Assembly: GCA_937925775.1 (NCBI GenBank)
Contig: CALAMM010000210.1
Span: 1 to 12,321 of the forward strand
DNA length: 12,321 nt
Origin: an uncultured Fimbriimonadales bacterium
GTDB taxonomy: Bacteria; Armatimonadota; Fimbriimonadia; Fimbriimonadales; GBS-DC
Direction: 5' to 3'
How positions within the stretch are numbered: position 1 is the first letter of the stretch; each line of letters begins with the position of its first letter. The notes beneath the pieces are model-generated. The model was not told where the DNA came from. It did not search any database and worked only from the letters and a program-made list of their open reading frames with translations. Both the position numbers and the translations under genes were made by a program. Of the stretch, positions 6,030 through 12,321 are shown in pieces.

Positions 6030-6935
6030 TCAGCCTTCCAAGTTCGCGGAAGCGGGTACAATCTGCCCGTTCTCGCGCGTGAGAAAATGCACTTCCCGCA
6101 CGCCGTTGCGCAGCAAGTGGAGCCGCGCTTCCTCAAGTCCGAACCCCACCTGCGAAGGGCGGTGGCTGTCGTCACCGATGCAGAACCGCACTCCCATCCG
6201 TGCGCCCAGCTGCACAATCCAGTCTGCAGGGTACGGCTGGTCTAACCCCTTACGCAGGGCAGAGGTGTTCACCTCCACGCGCGCCCCGACCGACCGAATC
6301 GCCTCCAACGCCTGCTCCACCGCCTTACGCACACGCTCGGTCGCAACCTGCTCCGCCAGTCCAAGCCGTGTCGCCTTCAGGCGCACTAAATCCAGATGCC
6401 CAATCACCTCAGGGCGCACCGCCTGCGCCATCTCCGCCACACGATGATAATACTGCACGGCAACCTCTTCCATCCCCCCGACGCGCTCCATCATCTCCAA
6501 AAAGCACGTTTCCGAATAGCCATCTATGGAAGCATCGTGAAGGTAATGTACCGACCCCACAATGTAGTCAAACTGGTACTTCTGGCGGTAGTGCTGCACC
6601 AGTTCCACATAGCGCGCTTGCGGTACCACCTCGATTTCGAACCCGCGCAGGACGATGAGCCTATCGGCGAACTCGTGAGCAAGTTGGGTAATCGCGTGCG
6701 CGTAGCGGTCAAAATTCGCCTCCAGCGTCTGCGGCGTCCACCCCCACTCGATCTCTTTGGGGTACAGGAACCGCGCCTCCACACGAGGCATATGTTCTGC
6801 GACACCAAACACGCGATAGCCCGCTTGATACGCCGCTTCCAGAATCTCGCGCAGCGAGCCTTCCGCGTGTTCACAGAACTCGCCACTGTGCCCGCCATGC
6901 AGCGAGACTTTCCACTCCGCCTTTGGGGGATTCAT
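6030..6935 (-). CDS. hisJ: histidinol-phosphatase, PHP family (HisJ/HisK type)
   Basis: Removes phosphate from L-histidinol phosphate, the penultimate stage of histidine synthesis, using a metal centre. The 301-residue product has the PHP metal ligands in order: H13 and H16 (SLHGGHSGEFCEH), H23, H48 (FGVAEHMPR), Glu in GFEIEVVP, His in VGSVHYL, GHLDL, VEVNTSALRKG and DDSHRPSQVG. The GHLDL, NTSALRKG and DDSHRP set is typical of the histidinol phosphatase branch rather than the polymerase PHP domain. I chose ATG 6935; a GTG one codon upstream is possible. No ribosome binding site; a -10 box sits 10 bases upstream, right after the stop of the preceding gene, so it probably has its own short-leader promoter. 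No other his gene is in the window, and a related PHP phosphoesterase role is not excluded. Confidence 0.85.
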   Translation of the reverse strand: MNPPKAEWKVSLHGGHSGEFCEHAEGSLREILEAAYQAGYRVFGVAEHMPRVEARFLYPKEIEWGWTPQTLEANFDRYAHAITQLAHEFADRLIVLRGFEIEVVPQARYVELVQHYRQKYQFDYIVGSVHYLHDASIDGYSETCFLEMMERVGGMEEVAVQYYHRVAEMAQAVRPEVIGHLDLVRLKATRLGLAEQVATERVRKAVEQALEAIRSVGARVEVNTSALRKGLDQPYPADWIVQLGARMGVRFCIGDDSHRPSQVGFGLEEARLHLLRNGVREVHFLTRENGQIVPASANLEG

Positions 6936-6945
6936 CACAGGCGTA

Positions 6946-6953
6946 AGTATACC
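6946..6953 (-). promoter_or_regulatory. short-leader -10 promoter of the histidinol phosphatase gene
   Basis: Minus-strand GGTATACT, 10 bases before ATG 6935. It is squeezed between this start and the stop codon of the upstream gene at 6957-6959. Confidence 0.6.
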
Positions 6954-6956
6954 CGT

Positions 6957-7760
6957 TTAGGCGTAGTCCGAGCGGAACATCCCCCCAACGAACCACCCCA
7001 GAAACATCGCCAACAGCGGCAGGCTACCGAAAAACGCGATTCGGACCGTGAGCCAGTCCATAAGGTCGGAGTAGTCCACCAGCATCAACACCAAGTCGAA
7101 CAGGATCCGCAATCCCACATAGGCGGTCAACACGCCCAAGAGCGACCAGTTGATGTCAGCGCGGGTAATCGCCCAAATCACAAGCAATCCCAGCCCGTAG
7201 AAGATGAACGCGAACAGCGGATTACAACACAAGAAGTTCAGAAACAGCACGATACCCATGTCGCGGAACATCTCCACATCGTCAAACTTGTCCACAAGAT
7301 ACGAGTTGGGCAGCCACGCGCCCACCAGGAAGAAGAAGAGCAGGTTCGACCACGCCGACCATTCGGGCTTCCAGCCCAGCACCAACACATTGAGCGCAGC
7401 GAGGGGCAGCGCGACGCCAAAGAACCGTTCCAACTTCGCTGTGAAGGTGTAGCCCTCGCTTACCTCATACAGGAACTTGACCGTGTCGGCAGGTTGCTGC
7501 GGAGTGGGCTGCGGTGTGGTGGGACGAGAGTAGTCATACAGCGGCACAGATTGCGGAGGCGTGGGGATTGCTTGGGTTGGTTGACTACTGACAGGCGTCG
7601 TGGGCGACGATGCGGGCGGAGGGGGATTACTCTGGGACGCACTCGTGTTCGGGTTAGGCGGAAGCGTGCGCACCAGCGCACCTGTCGCTAAATCCCGACG
7701 ACACCACTCGCATACCTGCGGATGACTCGTTTGCTGACCACACCATCGACACTGCGTCAT
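6957..7760 (-). CDS. hypothetical membrane protein with N-terminal zinc ribbon and Pro-rich linker
   Basis: Function unknown. The 267 residues fall into three parts. Residues 1-22 are a small zinc ribbon with C4-x2-C7 and C17-x2-C20. Residues 33-92 are a low-complexity linker rich in Pro, Ser, Thr and Gln. Residues 110-262 are hydrophobic, with about four or five TM helices (roughly 114-130, 137-153, 168-197, 205-229, 241-262). There is no signal peptide, so the zinc ribbon probably faces the cytoplasm. The ATG at 7760 overlaps the TGA of the upstream gene as ATGA, which fixes the start and implies translational coupling; a purine-rich GGGGGGTGG lies just upstream. An earlier GTG (7769) is less likely. 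This layout resembles the many uncharacterised zinc-ribbon membrane proteins; no enzyme motif is visible. Confidence 0.8.
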   Translation of the reverse strand: MTQCRWCGQQTSHPQVCEWCRRDLATGALVRTLPPNPNTSASQSNPPPPASSPTTPVSSQPTQAIPTPPQSVPLYDYSRPTTPQPTPQQPADTVKFLYEVSEGYTFTAKLERFFGVALPLAALNVLVLGWKPEWSAWSNLLFFFLVGAWLPNSYLVDKFDDVEMFRDMGIVLFLNFLCCNPLFAFIFYGLGLLVIWAITRADINWSLLGVLTAYVGLRILFDLVLMLVDYSDLMDWLTVRIAFFGSLPLLAMFLGWFVGGMFRSDYA

Positions 7761-8446
7761 CGGGACCACCCCCCAACTCCCGAATTAGCCCCCGACTGCA
7801 CCTGAACTGTGGCGATAATCTGGTCATAGACTTTCTCATAGTCGCCAAAGCTGTTGGGCGGGCAGTAGGCGTTGAAGTGGATTACCTCCGCTTGCGACAA
7901 GGGCAAGGTAATCAGATACCCACGCACGGGCATGCTCAGAAACGGCACGGGATGCGGAATCGTGTATTCGTAGTCGCTACGAATGCCCTGCACACCACGA
8001 ACAAGCACGGTCTGACGCTTGAGCTCCTTGAAGTCAGTGAAGCCCCAGTCTTCACGGATCGCCGCCAGATACAAGTCATGCGTGCGGCGCAGGAAGCGGT
8101 TCATGTCAAAGACAGGCGGAGCTGCCCGCTGTCCAAAGCCTGGAGGCGGCGGTGGAGTGCCCGGCGCGGCGATGGTGATTATCAGCCCAGTGCGCTCGCC
8201 GCGAGACAGAGTGAGACTGTCCAGAATGCGCACTTCATCGCCTGACGCACTCAACTCCATCAGCGCGAGCGGGTCGCGCACCTTACGAAACCGCTTCGGC
8301 ACACGCACCTGGAACCGCCCCTGCTGCACCACCTCCCAGTCCGAAGCTCGCAGCGGCACAGATTGGCGCGGATTGGCTAAGATAACCAACTCCGCAATCA
8401 ACGCAATCAGTCCTACGACCCAGAAGATGCGATAGACAATCAGCAT
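7757..8446 (-). CDS. membrane-anchored hypothetical protein, possibly PsbP/lipoprotein-like domain
   Basis: Function unknown; 229 residues. Residues 4-24 form one strong TM helix or uncleaved signal anchor (IFWVVGLIALIAELVIL), so the rest probably lies outside the inner membrane. Residues 36-215 look like a single alpha/beta domain, interrupted near 97-112 by a Pro-rich loop. The C-terminal pattern (GYLITLP...AEVIHFNAYCPP...FGDYEKVYDQIIATVQV) is like the last strand and helix of PsbP-type or DUF1795-type domains that test for bulk uptake or folding roles; this is a pattern-level guess. The start is supported by GGAGG at 8455-8459, 8 bases before the ATG. It overlaps the next gene by 4 bases (ATGA), so the two products probably act together. 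Confidence 0.75.
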   Translation of the reverse strand: MLIVYRIFWVVGLIALIAELVILANPRQSVPLRASDWEVVQQGRFQVRVPKRFRKVRDPLALMELSASGDEVRILDSLTLSRGERTGLIITIAAPGTPPPPPGFGQRAAPPVFDMNRFLRRTHDLYLAAIREDWGFTDFKELKRQTVLVRGVQGIRSDYEYTIPHPVPFLSMPVRGYLITLPLSQAEVIHFNAYCPPNSFGDYEKVYDQIIATVQVQSGANSGVGGWSR

Positions 8447-8454
8447 TTGATTGT

Positions 8455-8459
8455 CCTCC
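8455..8459 (-). promoter_or_regulatory. strong ribosome binding site of the membrane-anchored hypothetical
   Basis: Minus-strand GGAGG, 8 bases before ATG 8446. It contrasts with the short-leader genes in the window, which lack one. The AT-rich GGATATTTAATG just upstream (about 8467-8478) may hold the -10, but it is less clear than the GGTATAAT boxes elsewhere. Confidence 0.6.
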
Positions 8460-8611
8460 GTCCTACATTAAATATCCGCCTCAGGCAGAGACTCCTGCAA
8501 GTTTTTGCTGTGAAATTCCTTATTCCGTCTTACCGATCTGGGGGCGGAACATCTTGTCGCGTTGGTGTCCCTGCCGAAGTCCGAGCCGTAAGCGAGGTGT
8601 TTGTGGTGGGG

Positions 8612-9778
8612 CTACGGCGTCTGCTCTGCCACCTCCCGCAAGAGCGGCTGCACTGCCTGCATCACTTCCTCCACTGTAATCCACTGCAGGCACTCTTTGC
8701 GCAGGCACTTATCAGGGGGGCAGGCGGTACAGAGGGGGCGTTTATATAAGGCGCGGGCGCGCTGCCCGTAGGGTCCCGTGCGGTCGGGGCTGGTGGGGCC
8801 GTAGAGCGACACGACAGGCACGCGCAACGCTGCCGCGATATGTGCCGTGCCTGTGTCGCCACAGAGATGCACTGCGGAACGCTCTACCGCTGCCATCGCT
8901 TCCTTCAGGGTGGTGCGCCCAATCAGACTGCGCAAGGGGCGTTTCTTCAGTTCGCGCAGTCGCTCTTCCAAGGGCTTGTCTCCAGGCCCCCCTAAAAACA
9001 CGACCGCCGCACCCCACTCCGACTCGATTCGGTCGGAAAGTTCGGCGAACTTCGTGATGTCCCAGCGTTTCCACTCCCTACCAGCGGAGGGGTTGATCGT
9101 AATCAGCGGTTTGCCATCCGTGCCGAGTTGTGCCAGCTTGGAGGCGAGCTGCTGCCGTGCTTCGTCGGGTACGAACAGGGGAAACTCGACAGGCGGCTCG
9201 GGCAGGTTTGCATCGTCGGGCTTGGTGTAGAGCTCGGGGAACTCGCCCGACGCGCCCAACCAACGCGCGGCATCAAGGTACTGCTGCACTACATGACGGT
9301 CAGAGCGTTCGGGGATAGGGATTCGGCGCAGGAGCAGGGGGGTCAGCTCGCGCAGGCGATGCGCTCCATAGCGTATCGGCACGCGCCCCAGCACCCCCCA
9401 AAGCGCGCTCTTGAGCAAACCTTGCAGGTCGAGGGCAACCTGATATCGCTCCGCGCGTACCTCGCGCGCGAGATACAGGACAATCCGCCATGCCTCCCGA
9501 CCGAACGGCTTCGCCCGCAGCGCACGGTGCGGGATAATGTGCAGCTTATCGATGCGCGGGGAGCCTTCCATCACGCCCGCATGCCGATCTTCGGCTATCC
9601 AGCCAATATATAGATGGGGGAACGCCCGCTTGAGCGCAGCAGCGACAGGCGAGGCATGCACAATATCGCCCATCGAGGACACCTTGAGGATGAGCAGGCG
9701 TTCAATCCGATTCAGGTCGACAGGGTGTTGCACGGGATTGCCCGTTTCGACAGGCGCGGCATCTCTCCTGCCCAGCAC
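8612..9778 (-). CDS. glycosyltransferase family 9, ADP-heptose:LPS heptosyltransferase type
   Basis: A GT9 enzyme, expected to add a heptose (or similar sugar) to the LPS core on the cytoplasmic face of the inner membrane. The 388-residue frame shows the N-terminal ILKVSSMGDIVHASP near 30-44 with the acceptor-site Asp, TINPSAGREWKRW in the middle, and the nucleotide-sugar site CGDTGTAHIAAALRVPVVSLYGPT. The C-terminal Cys cluster (CTACP, C, ECL before WITVEEV) is common in this family. The start is unsure: GTG 9778 gives an N-terminus longer than usual, while GTG 9733 (373 residues) is closer to the conserved region. Neither has a good ribosome binding site. It follows the pseudopilin-like gene by about 18 bases and fits with lpxK upstream as an LPS locus. 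The exact sugar and acceptor are not shown by the sequence. Confidence 0.87.
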   Translation of the reverse strand: MLGRRDAAPVETGNPVQHPVDLNRIERLLILKVSSMGDIVHASPVAAALKRAFPHLYIGWIAEDRHAGVMEGSPRIDKLHIIPHRALRAKPFGREAWRIVLYLAREVRAERYQVALDLQGLLKSALWGVLGRVPIRYGAHRLRELTPLLLRRIPIPERSDRHVVQQYLDAARWLGASGEFPELYTKPDDANLPEPPVEFPLFVPDEARQQLASKLAQLGTDGKPLITINPSAGREWKRWDITKFAELSDRIESEWGAAVVFLGGPGDKPLEERLRELKKRPLRSLIGRTTLKEAMAAVERSAVHLCGDTGTAHIAAALRVPVVSLYGPTSPDRTGPYGQRARALYKRPLCTACPPDKCLRKECLQWITVEEVMQAVQPLLREVAEQTP

Positions 9779-9796
9779 GCATGTCAGATAAGCGAG

Positions 9797-10342
9797 CTAC
9801 CGCCCCTCAGTGCCCTGCTGCGGCGTTCGCCGATTCGAAGAGGAGACTGTCTCCGTCTTCTCCCGAATCTTGCCGTCTTTGCCTACCTGGTAGGTCACGC
9901 GCGTCTCCGCAGTTTCGCCTAACACCGAAATCACGAGCTTTACGGGCGGCTCATGCTCGAGGATGACCGTATCTGGCGGATCGTTAGGTTTCGGCGGACG
10001 ATACACGAACTTGTATTCTGTTCCGTCGCTCAACACAACGGGCGTGAGAGCCTCTTCAGTCAGGTACTTCGGAACCAACGCTTTCAGATTCGGTGGGTAT
10101 TTGCCGTTATTGGCTTGCGCGTATTGCTGGATGCCCTGATAGATGGCAGTCAGGCGCGGCTTGAGTTTCTGCTCGGCTTCCGCAGCGATTTGCGTCACTT
10201 GCCCGAGGCCGCTCTCCTGAACCGCGCGCGCTAAAAAGTATAGAACCACAAACGCAATCACCAGCAGCCCCAGACAGCCAATCCCACCTAACACCCAGCA
10301 GGATGTGCGTCCCTGTAGGCGTCTCTGCGTCGAGCTACTCAT
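9797..10342 (-). CDS. single-TM protein with a pseudopilin (GspG)-like region
   Basis: Function unknown; 181 residues. A short basic N-terminus is followed by one TM helix at about 17-40 (with Cys at 15 and 23). The region 60-118 (RLTAIYQGIQQYAQANNGKYPPNL then VPKYL, then Y..vYRPP) matches the pattern of type II secretion major pseudopilins and related proteins: a helix followed by a short segment about fixed-length peptides. The prepilin cleavage motif G/FTLIE is absent, so it is not a processed pilin. The C-terminus is a short beta-rich part and a polar tail. ATG 10342 is chosen (a GTG one codon earlier also exists); GGGGAG lies 7 bases upstream. It has its own -10 box at 10363. Confidence 0.7.
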   Translation of the reverse strand: MSSSTQRRLQGRTSCWVLGGIGCLGLLVIAFVVLYFLARAVQESGLGQVTQIAAEAEQKLKPRLTAIYQGIQQYAQANNGKYPPNLKALVPKYLTEEALTPVVLSDGTEYKFVYRPPKPNDPPDTVILEHEPPVKLVISVLGETAETRVTYQVGKDGKIREKTETVSSSNRRTPQQGTEGR

Positions 10343-10362
10343 CACGGTTCTCCCCTGAATTA

Positions 10363-10370
10363 GTTATACC
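10363..10370 (-). promoter_or_regulatory. -10 promoter of the pseudopilin-like gene
   Basis: Minus-strand GGTATAAC, 20 bases before ATG 10342; the leader contains the ribosome binding site GGGGAG. It lies in the 52-base gap after the HD-domain gene, so the downstream genes, including GT9, can be transcribed apart from lpxK. Confidence 0.5.
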
Positions 10371-10394
10371 CCTGCGCTGCGTTTCCTGCGGGTG

Positions 10395-11060
10395 TTATCC
10401 GATGGGCGCGCCGTTAATCATTAGGTGGAACTGGCATTCCAGCGCTTCCGCTGCGCGACGGCACATCACCATTCGGCTCAAGAAAATCTCGAAATACTCC
10501 ATCAGGCTGGCGACGCTGGTATCGATCTCCAGGTTCAGTTCTATCAATCGTTCTTTGGGCATCACACGCAGGCGGGAGCGTTGCGTGGCGAAGTTCACGC
10601 GGTCGTGGATGTCGAACTCGCCCTGATTGGGGTTCTGCACGCGCGAGAAGTGGACATCCGACTTATCGGCGAGGATCACAGCGGAGGCGGCGTAGTTGAC
10701 GGGGAAGCCCGTGGTCTCCTCGTGGTTGCCAATAGCGCTGACGATCATCGCAATTTCATCGGGGGGCATGCCCATCTGCGTCAGGAGTTGAAACGCGAGT
10801 ATCGCGCCTGTTTGGGCGTGGTGGTCGCGGTTGATGACATTCCCAATATCGTGCATAAAGCCTGCGATCGCCGCGAGCTCTGCCTGCCGTTCGGAGTAGC
10901 CCAGCTTCAGGCATAATCGCCGCGCGTTGTTGGCGACCAGCCCCGCGTGGCGCAAGCCATGCTCCGTGTAGCCCATCGCATAGAGCATCTGGTTCGCCAT
11001 CTGAATATAGGTGCGTATAGTCTCGTTGTTGCGTACATCTTCCAGCGTAATCAGCGTCAT
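10395..11060 (-). CDS. HD-domain phosphohydrolase
   Basis: A metal-dependent phosphohydrolase of the HD superfamily, probably acting on a nucleotide or phospho-compound; the substrate is unknown. In the 221 residues the HD ligands are visible: H38 (GLRHAGLV), H70-D71 (GFMHDIGN), H80/H81, H113 (GNHEE) and D132 (ADKSD). The C-terminal half (IELNLEIDTSVASLMEYFEIFLSRM and CQFHLMINGAPIG) is like a conserved but uncharacterised family also known from Bacillota. No partner domain such as GAF, PAS or response regulator is present, so it is not a typical HD-GYP protein. The ATG at 11060 is 4 bases after the lpxK stop, which implies co-transcription and translational coupling; no strong ribosome binding site is seen. 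Confidence 0.88.
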   Translation of the reverse strand: MTLITLEDVRNNETIRTYIQMANQMLYAMGYTEHGLRHAGLVANNARRLCLKLGYSERQAELAAIAGFMHDIGNVINRDHHAQTGAILAFQLLTQMGMPPDEIAMIVSAIGNHEETTGFPVNYAASAVILADKSDVHFSRVQNPNQGEFDIHDRVNFATQRSRLRVMPKERLIELNLEIDTSVASLMEYFEIFLSRMVMCRRAAEALECQFHLMINGAPIG

Positions 11061-11064
11061 AGCG

Positions 11065-12126
11065 TTAAGATTCTCGGTTCACAGGCGAAGTTCCTGTAAA
11101 CAAGCTCAGGAGGCGTTGCTGTAGGGTGTCGTCCAGCGTGGCTTCTTGGAGCAGGGCGTAGGCGTTGCAGTCGTGGGGCAGGCGCGTGCGCAGTTTCACA
11201 GCATCCTTGACAGTGGTAAGCACCGTTTTGCCCGACAAAAAGCGTAGCGTATCGGTTGGGTAAGCGTAGTGGTCAGGATGAGTGTGGACATGCTCGATGG
11301 TGTAGCCCAGCGACTGCGCGGTCTGAATGAAGCGTTCGGGGCGGGCGATACCACAGACCAGCGTTAGTGGGCGGTTCTGCAACGCCTCAAGAGGCAAGTG
11401 GTCGCCTGTGGCGAGGTGGCGCAGGGCAACAGGAGCGACAACAGCGGTGTAGATGGGGACATCTTTTATTTCTCTCACCTGCGCTGGGGAGGGTGGCTGA
11501 GGCGGGGGATACGCACTGACCAACACCACGCCATCCGCCCGCTGCAACCCTGACGGCGGCTCGCGCAACGGTCCCGCAGGCACGCAGTAGCCGTTGCCCA
11601 GCACCGACTCGGCTGGCAACAGCACCAAGTCGAGCGTGCGCGCCAGAGGCAAGTGCTGAAACCCATCATCCAGCACCATCGCTTCAGGCGTCCACCGCGC
11701 GAGGGCGGCTTCCGCCGCACGCACGCGCCACTTGCCAACTGCTATTGGGGTATCGGGCAACGCGAGGCGCAACTCGGCAGCTTCATCGCCTACAAGCGCA
11801 GGGTCAGGGGCTTCGCGCGGCTCCAGGAGCGTCACCGCGCGGTATCGACTGCCCCCATAGCCGTGTGCCAACACCGCCACCCGCCGCCCCGACTCGCGGA
11901 GCAGGCGCACAATCGCGATTGTAATCGGCGTCTTGCTCACACCGCCCACCCACAGCGAACCAATACCGATGACGGGAACGGGCATGCGCACGCGCTGTTT
12001 GAGACCCAACCGATAGACGCCCTCATAGAGCCGCCAGCTCATAGCATACACGCTTGCCAACCCGCGCAACCAGAGTGGGGGAGTAGAACGCCAAAGCTGC
12101 TCCAACTTCCGCTCGGCAAATTTCAC
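11065..12126 (-). CDS. lpxK: tetraacyldisaccharide 4'-kinase (LpxK)
   Basis: Phosphorylates the 4' position of the lipid A disaccharide at the inner membrane, sixth step of lipid A synthesis. The 353-residue length is normal. An N-terminal hydrophobic/amphipathic segment (about 17-36) is followed by RMPVPVIGIGSLWVGG (48-62), the P-loop, VAVLAHGYGG (83-92), VGDEAAEL (112-119), the DDGFQH motif at 153-158, GNGYCVPAGPLREP, VCGIARPERF, HPDHYAYP and a KDAVKL stretch. Oddly, the P-loop reads GGVSKTP (61-67) where most LpxK have GGTGKTP: the third Gly is Ser. GTG 12126 is chosen: it lies 11 bases after a -10 box. A longer frame to 12312 adds a basic, non-homologous N-terminus that covers both divergent promoters, so it is rejected. 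Confidence 0.93.
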   Translation of the reverse strand: MKFAERKLEQLWRSTPPLWLRGLASVYAMSWRLYEGVYRLGLKQRVRMPVPVIGIGSLWVGGVSKTPITIAIVRLLRESGRRVAVLAHGYGGSRYRAVTLLEPREAPDPALVGDEAAELRLALPDTPIAVGKWRVRAAEAALARWTPEAMVLDDGFQHLPLARTLDLVLLPAESVLGNGYCVPAGPLREPPSGLQRADGVVLVSAYPPPQPPSPAQVREIKDVPIYTAVVAPVALRHLATGDHLPLEALQNRPLTLVCGIARPERFIQTAQSLGYTIEHVHTHPDHYAYPTDTLRFLSGKTVLTTVKDAVKLRTRLPHDCNAYALLQEATLDDTLQQRLLSLFTGTSPVNRES

Positions 12127-12137
12127 GGCTACGGTGG

Positions 12138-12145
12138 ATTGTACC
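12138..12145 (-). promoter_or_regulatory. short-leader -10 promoter of lpxK
   Basis: Minus-strand GGTACAAT, 11 bases before GTG 12126 and with no ribosome binding site. It supports the GTG as the true start. Confidence 0.55.
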
Positions 12146-12181
12146 TGTCCCGACTGCTTGCTCGTTGCCCGTGCAGGGGAA

Positions 12182-12189
12182 GGTATAAT
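12182..12189 (+). promoter_or_regulatory. -10 promoter of a divergent plus-strand gene
   Basis: Plus-strand GGTATAAT, a perfect extended -10 box, 10 bases before ATG 12200. It mirrors the lpxK promoter, with about 36 bases between the two boxes. It points to a real transcript entering the sequence beyond the right edge. Confidence 0.55.
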
Positions 12190-12199
12190 CCCCCACGCT

Positions 12200-12321
12200 A
12201 TGCGCAAGCGTCGTCGAAAGCCCTTCCAGCGATATTTTGCACTTTGCAGGCGCAAGGGGGAATCGCGGTGCGGCGAGGCGTCCGAAAGATTCCTGAAACG
12301 GCTGAGGCTCATACTTCCGCA
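12200..12321 (+). CDS. possible start of an unidentified plus-strand gene, cut by the window edge
   Basis: Two starts compete. ATG 12200 lies 10 bases after GGTATAAT and opens a frame to the end of the window; its 40 residues begin MRKRRRKPF and are very basic. GTG 12268, in another frame, has a good ribosome binding site (AAGGGGG at 12254-12260, 7-base spacing) and gives VRRGVRKIPETAEAHTSA, which looks more like an ordinary protein. I cannot decide, and the product is not recognised. The promoter gives the better support. Confidence 0.35.
   Translation, partial: MRKRRRKPFQRYFALCRRKGESRCGEASERFLKRLRLILP

Noticed and set aside
6396..7691. 431-codon open frame on the plus strand
   Set aside because: It runs antisense across two well-supported genes and is rich in His, Gln and Arg, typical of a shadow frame in GC-rich DNA.
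9702..9782. 26-codon frame from ATG 9782 (MRAGQERCRAC...) overlapping the start of the GT9 gene
   Set aside because: It has no ribosome binding site, it is out of frame with GT9, and the GT9 frame covers it; no support as a leader peptide.
12127..12312. N-terminal extension of LpxK to 12312
   Set aside because: The added 62 residues are basic, unlike the family, and cover two divergent promoter boxes; GTG 12126 gives the normal length.
1..12321. CRISPR array, phage, transposase or toxin-antitoxin genes
   Set aside because: I looked for regularly spaced repeats, integrase or transposase motifs and small paired genes and saw none.

Overview
The window is a compact, GC-rich bacterial chromosome segment with short intergenic gaps. 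LpxK and a family 9 (heptosyltransferase-type) glycosyltransferase indicate a diderm that makes lipid A/LPS. Several promoters look alike: a GG-extended -10 box, no obvious -35 box, and often a start codon 8-11 bases downstream with no ribosome binding site. That layout is best known from Deinococcus-Thermus and relatives. Together with the gene content it makes me think of Armatimonadota or a neighbouring phylum, but the assignment is an inference and weak.

Layout. Positions 1-2614 (minus strand): an FtsX/MacB-type ABC permease, then asparaginyl-tRNA synthetase (asnS), then the first codons of a further coupled gene at the left edge. Positions 2615-2685: a divergent promoter region driving the permease and the plus-strand tRNA methylthiotransferase miaB (2686-4020). 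miaB converges on a minus-strand short-chain dehydrogenase (4028-4750). A second divergent promoter region (4751-4852), containing a perfect 10-bp inverted repeat, separates this from a plus-strand CofE-like protein. Positions 5546-5893 hold no gene but contain an inverted pair of short hairpins (REPIN-like) and a decayed tRNA remnant, followed by an intact minus-strand tRNA-Thr(TGT).

From 5894 to 12126 everything is on the minus strand. In transcription order: lpxK and an HD-domain phosphohydrolase (4-base gap); a single-TM protein with a pseudopilin-like region, which has its own promoter; a GT9 glycosyltransferase; a membrane-anchored hypothetical protein and a zinc-ribbon/Pro-rich membrane protein (overlapping ATGA); a PHP-type histidinol phosphatase; and tRNA-Thr. 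At 12127-12199 a third divergent promoter pair serves lpxK and an incomplete plus-strand gene leaving the window.

The genes are mostly housekeeping: translation (asnS, miaB, tRNA-Thr), envelope (lpxK, GT9) and histidine synthesis. I see no phage, CRISPR, transposase or defence genes, and no clear novel multi-gene system. The least understood parts are the paired hypothetical membrane proteins at 6957-8446, the CofE-like protein without visible F420 genes, the altered LpxK P-loop, and the uniform short-leader promoter design.
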